The notes below the pieces were generated by a model, which had not been told where the DNA came from, made no database searches, and worked only from the letters and a program-made list of their open reading frames with translations. From an uncultured Prevotellaceae bacterium (GTDB taxonomy: Bacteria; Bacteroidota; Bacteroidia; Bacteroidales; Bacteroidaceae): DNA of 64,000 nt. Positions within the stretch are counted from its first letter, which is position 1, and the number at the start of each line of letters is the position of its first letter. A program made the position numbers and the translations under genes. Shown one piece after another: positions 63,081-64,000 of the stretch. Where the stretch lies: positions 27,719-91,718 of the forward strand of contig CACYKA010000022.1 of NCBI GenBank assembly GCA_902774795.1. Direction: 5' to 3'.

Positions 63081-63116
63081 AAAAAAATCCTCTACAGGCA
63101 ATTATGCTGTAGAGGG
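63081..63116 (-). terminator. Terminator after the toxin gene
   Basis: CCTCTACAG pairs with CTGTAGAGG (63089-63115) around a 9-nt loop; on the minus strand it is followed by a long run of T. It is 10 bp past the toxin stop. Confidence 0.85.
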
Positions 63117-63125
63117 AGGAGAAAA

Positions 63126-63404
63126 CTATTTATCATCATAATGTCCGTATGCAGAAAGCACATCTACATGAACTACCGTTTCAATAATCTCATAAATTAA
63201 ACGGTGTTTCTTGGTGATACGACGACTCCACAATGTACCATCATAGCCTTTTAACTGCTCCGGTTTTCCTGAACCTGTCTGAGGATGGTCATATAGTTCA
63301 CCAATAAGCGCAAGTGCTTTTCGGTATGCTTTTGGCTCACTTTTGCTCAAAGCAACAAGATCTTGTTGGGCCTGTTCCTTAATCTCTACACTATAACGAC
63401 TCAT
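63126..63404 (-). CDS. Txe/YoeB family toxin (ribosome-dependent RNase)
   Basis: A 92-residue RelE-superfamily toxin expected to cut mRNA at the ribosome. YoeB-type features are visible: an N-terminal helix with EQAQQDLVAL, a GSGKPEQLKG loop, LWSRRITKKHRLIYEI (basic catalytic strand) and the C-terminal SAYGHYDDK, matching the HY end of Txe/YoeB. Its ATG overlaps the antitoxin TGA by four bases, the usual coupled order of antitoxin first. A terminator follows. It lies in the direct-repeat cassette. Confidence 0.9.
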   Translation of the reverse strand: MSRYSVEIKEQAQQDLVALSKSEPKAYRKALALIGELYDHPQTGSGKPEQLKGYDGTLWSRRITKKHRLIYEIIETVVHVDVLSAYGHYDDK

Positions 63405-63637
63405 AGACTGCGAATGTACTGATCAAGTTCGTTTACATTTGCAAATTGTCTGCCTGGTTGTTTTCTCGCTTTCTCAATACGATCTAAGAATTCCTCACGG
63501 GAAAATTCCGTGGGGTCAGCCTGCTTCTCCATCACAAGTTTGCGCAGATACTTAGCAGCTCTTTTTAAAAGATTTTCATCCTCAGCTATGATGCTCATAT
63601 TGCGAAGCATCTCAGCATTTAATTGTATGGCAGTCAT
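63401..63637 (-). CDS. Antitoxin of the Txe/YoeB pair
   Basis: 78 residues from ATG 63635-63637 (MTAIQLNAEMLRNMSIIAED), with a mid-segment LLKRAAKYLRKLVMEKQ and a toxin-binding-like C-terminus (EFLDRIEKARKQPGRQFANV). It does not show the full Phd/YefM N-terminal domain, but the position, the 4-bp ATGA overlap and the length support an antitoxin. The frame is open upstream to a TTG at 63736, but the -7 element at 63659-63666 and a plain TTT/AAA-rich leader favour the ATG. It probably autoregulates the pair. Confidence 0.8.
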   Translation of the reverse strand: MTAIQLNAEMLRNMSIIAEDENLLKRAAKYLRKLVMEKQADPTEFSREEFLDRIEKARKQPGRQFANVNELDQYIRSL

Positions 63638-63658
63638 AAAATAAAATTTTTCTGCCTG

Positions 63659-63666
63659 CAAAATTA
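63659..63666 (-). promoter_or_regulatory. -7 element of the toxin-antitoxin pair
   Basis: TAATTTTG on the minus strand, 21 bp before the antitoxin ATG. Confidence 0.6.
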
Positions 63667-63727
63667 AACAAAATTTTTCAATCTCCAAAAGAAAAGGGCA
63701 AAATTTTGATTGGAAGCCCTTATTTTC

Positions 63728-64000
63728 AATAACCAAGGGTTATTCTGCAATAACCTGCCTTTAAGCTAAAATAACCCGCCCTTAATTTTCAATAACCTGC
63801 CTCTGTCGTTTAATACTCGTGCGTTATTGAGCGACAAGCGAAATCTGAGCGGAAAGATGTTTGTTCAGTCATTCAATCCGCATATATATATGGCGGATTG
63901 AATGACTGAACGAGAATCCGCCAGAAATTTCATTCAAACAACAAGAAAAACAACAGGCACATTGTGACATTCTACTATCGCCGCGATAAGATGTTCTTGT
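63728..64000 (+). repeat. 253-bp direct repeat, right copy, with an extra iteron
   Basis: 63748-64000 equals 60712-60964 with about ten substitutions and is cut by the window edge, so it may be longer. Iterons AATAACC start at 63728, 63749, 63770 and 63791, exactly 21 bp apart. The first, outside the shared block, is part of the palindrome AATAACCAAGGGTTATT (63728-63744). Confidence 0.9.
63863..63911. other. Stem-loop of the right direct repeat
   Basis: GTTCAGTCATTCAATCCGC pairs with GCGGATTGAATGACTGAAC around (AT)5G: the loop is the reverse complement of that in the left copy, and one stem pair is changed on both arms. Confidence 0.9.

Noticed and set aside
1-64000. tRNA or rRNA genes
   Set aside because: I looked for the T-loop consensus GTTCRANNC with matching acceptor arms in the gaps between genes and saw none.
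60712-64000. Insertion-sequence ends for the 253-bp repeats
   Set aside because: The copies are direct, not inverted; no transposase frame lies between them and no target duplication could be defined.

Overview
The window looks like a chromosomal segment of a Prevotella-like member of the Bacteroidales. Evidence: promoters of the form TAnnTTTG, a SusC/SusD polysaccharide utilisation locus, fimbrillin-like and F5/8C lipoproteins, a smalltalk peptide, the Bacteroidetes-type succinylornithine carbamoyltransferase, an archaeal/eukaryotic-type ProRS, a GT3-type glycogen synthase, and a homodimeric PFOR feeding Pta/AckA. No rRNA, tRNA, CRISPR array or intact insertion sequence was found.

Layout. 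1-9.0 kb: a tightly packed minus-strand run (argF', POT transporter, rdgB, aminopeptidase P, folP, cdaA, pta, ackA) ending in a terminator. 9.1-9.7 kb: a smalltalk gene beside the relic of an HU-like gene. 9.7-14.8 kb: ygiQ, a golvesin/amidase lipoprotein, an acyltransferase and a hypothetical (minus). 14.9-24.7 kb: proS, rpsF-rpsR-rplI, glycogen synthase and phosphorylase, corA, a GSCFA gene and birA (plus). 24.7-30 kb: a tandem duplication of a small peptide gene plus a fimbrillin/F5-8C/repeat lipoprotein; copy A of the lipoprotein is frameshifted. 30-39.5 kb: serB, nifJ, an AAA ATPase, asnA, rpmE2, pgi. 39.5-59.6 kb: a 20-kb minus-strand beta-glucan utilisation locus. 59.6-64 kb: a relic-rich zone, then a 3-kb cassette bounded by 253-bp direct repeats, carrying a DUF4143 ATPase and a toxin-antitoxin pair.

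The utilisation locus carries a surface glycan-binding lipoprotein, SusD and SusC, three GH5 glycanase genes (two broken), two secreted proteins that share an unclassified repeated module, a GH94 cellobiose phosphorylase, a GPH-type sugar transporter (broken) and an unusual membrane-bound AraC regulator with a propeller sensor but no kinase or receiver. I infer that beta-1,4-linked glucan is cut outside, imported, and cellobiose is phosphorolysed inside. Four promoters in the locus share a long inverted-repeat site (ACAAAAnnGGTTTGAA facing TTCAAACCnnTTTTGT, 34-35 bp apart), the best candidate operator for that regulator.

The most striking unexplained structure is in non-coding DNA. (1) Heptamer tandem arrays with different unit sequences but constant 7-bp period sit across gene 3' ends and often contain the stop codon; one lies in frame inside a gene. 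(2) Arrays with exactly 22-bp period and different, often palindromic, cores occur at several loci. (3) The 253-bp direct repeats each hold a 49-nt hairpin whose loop is inverted between copies and whose stem shows a compensatory change. Several genes carry frame-breaking lesions, so assembly error versus true pseudogenes needs to be separated by read mapping.
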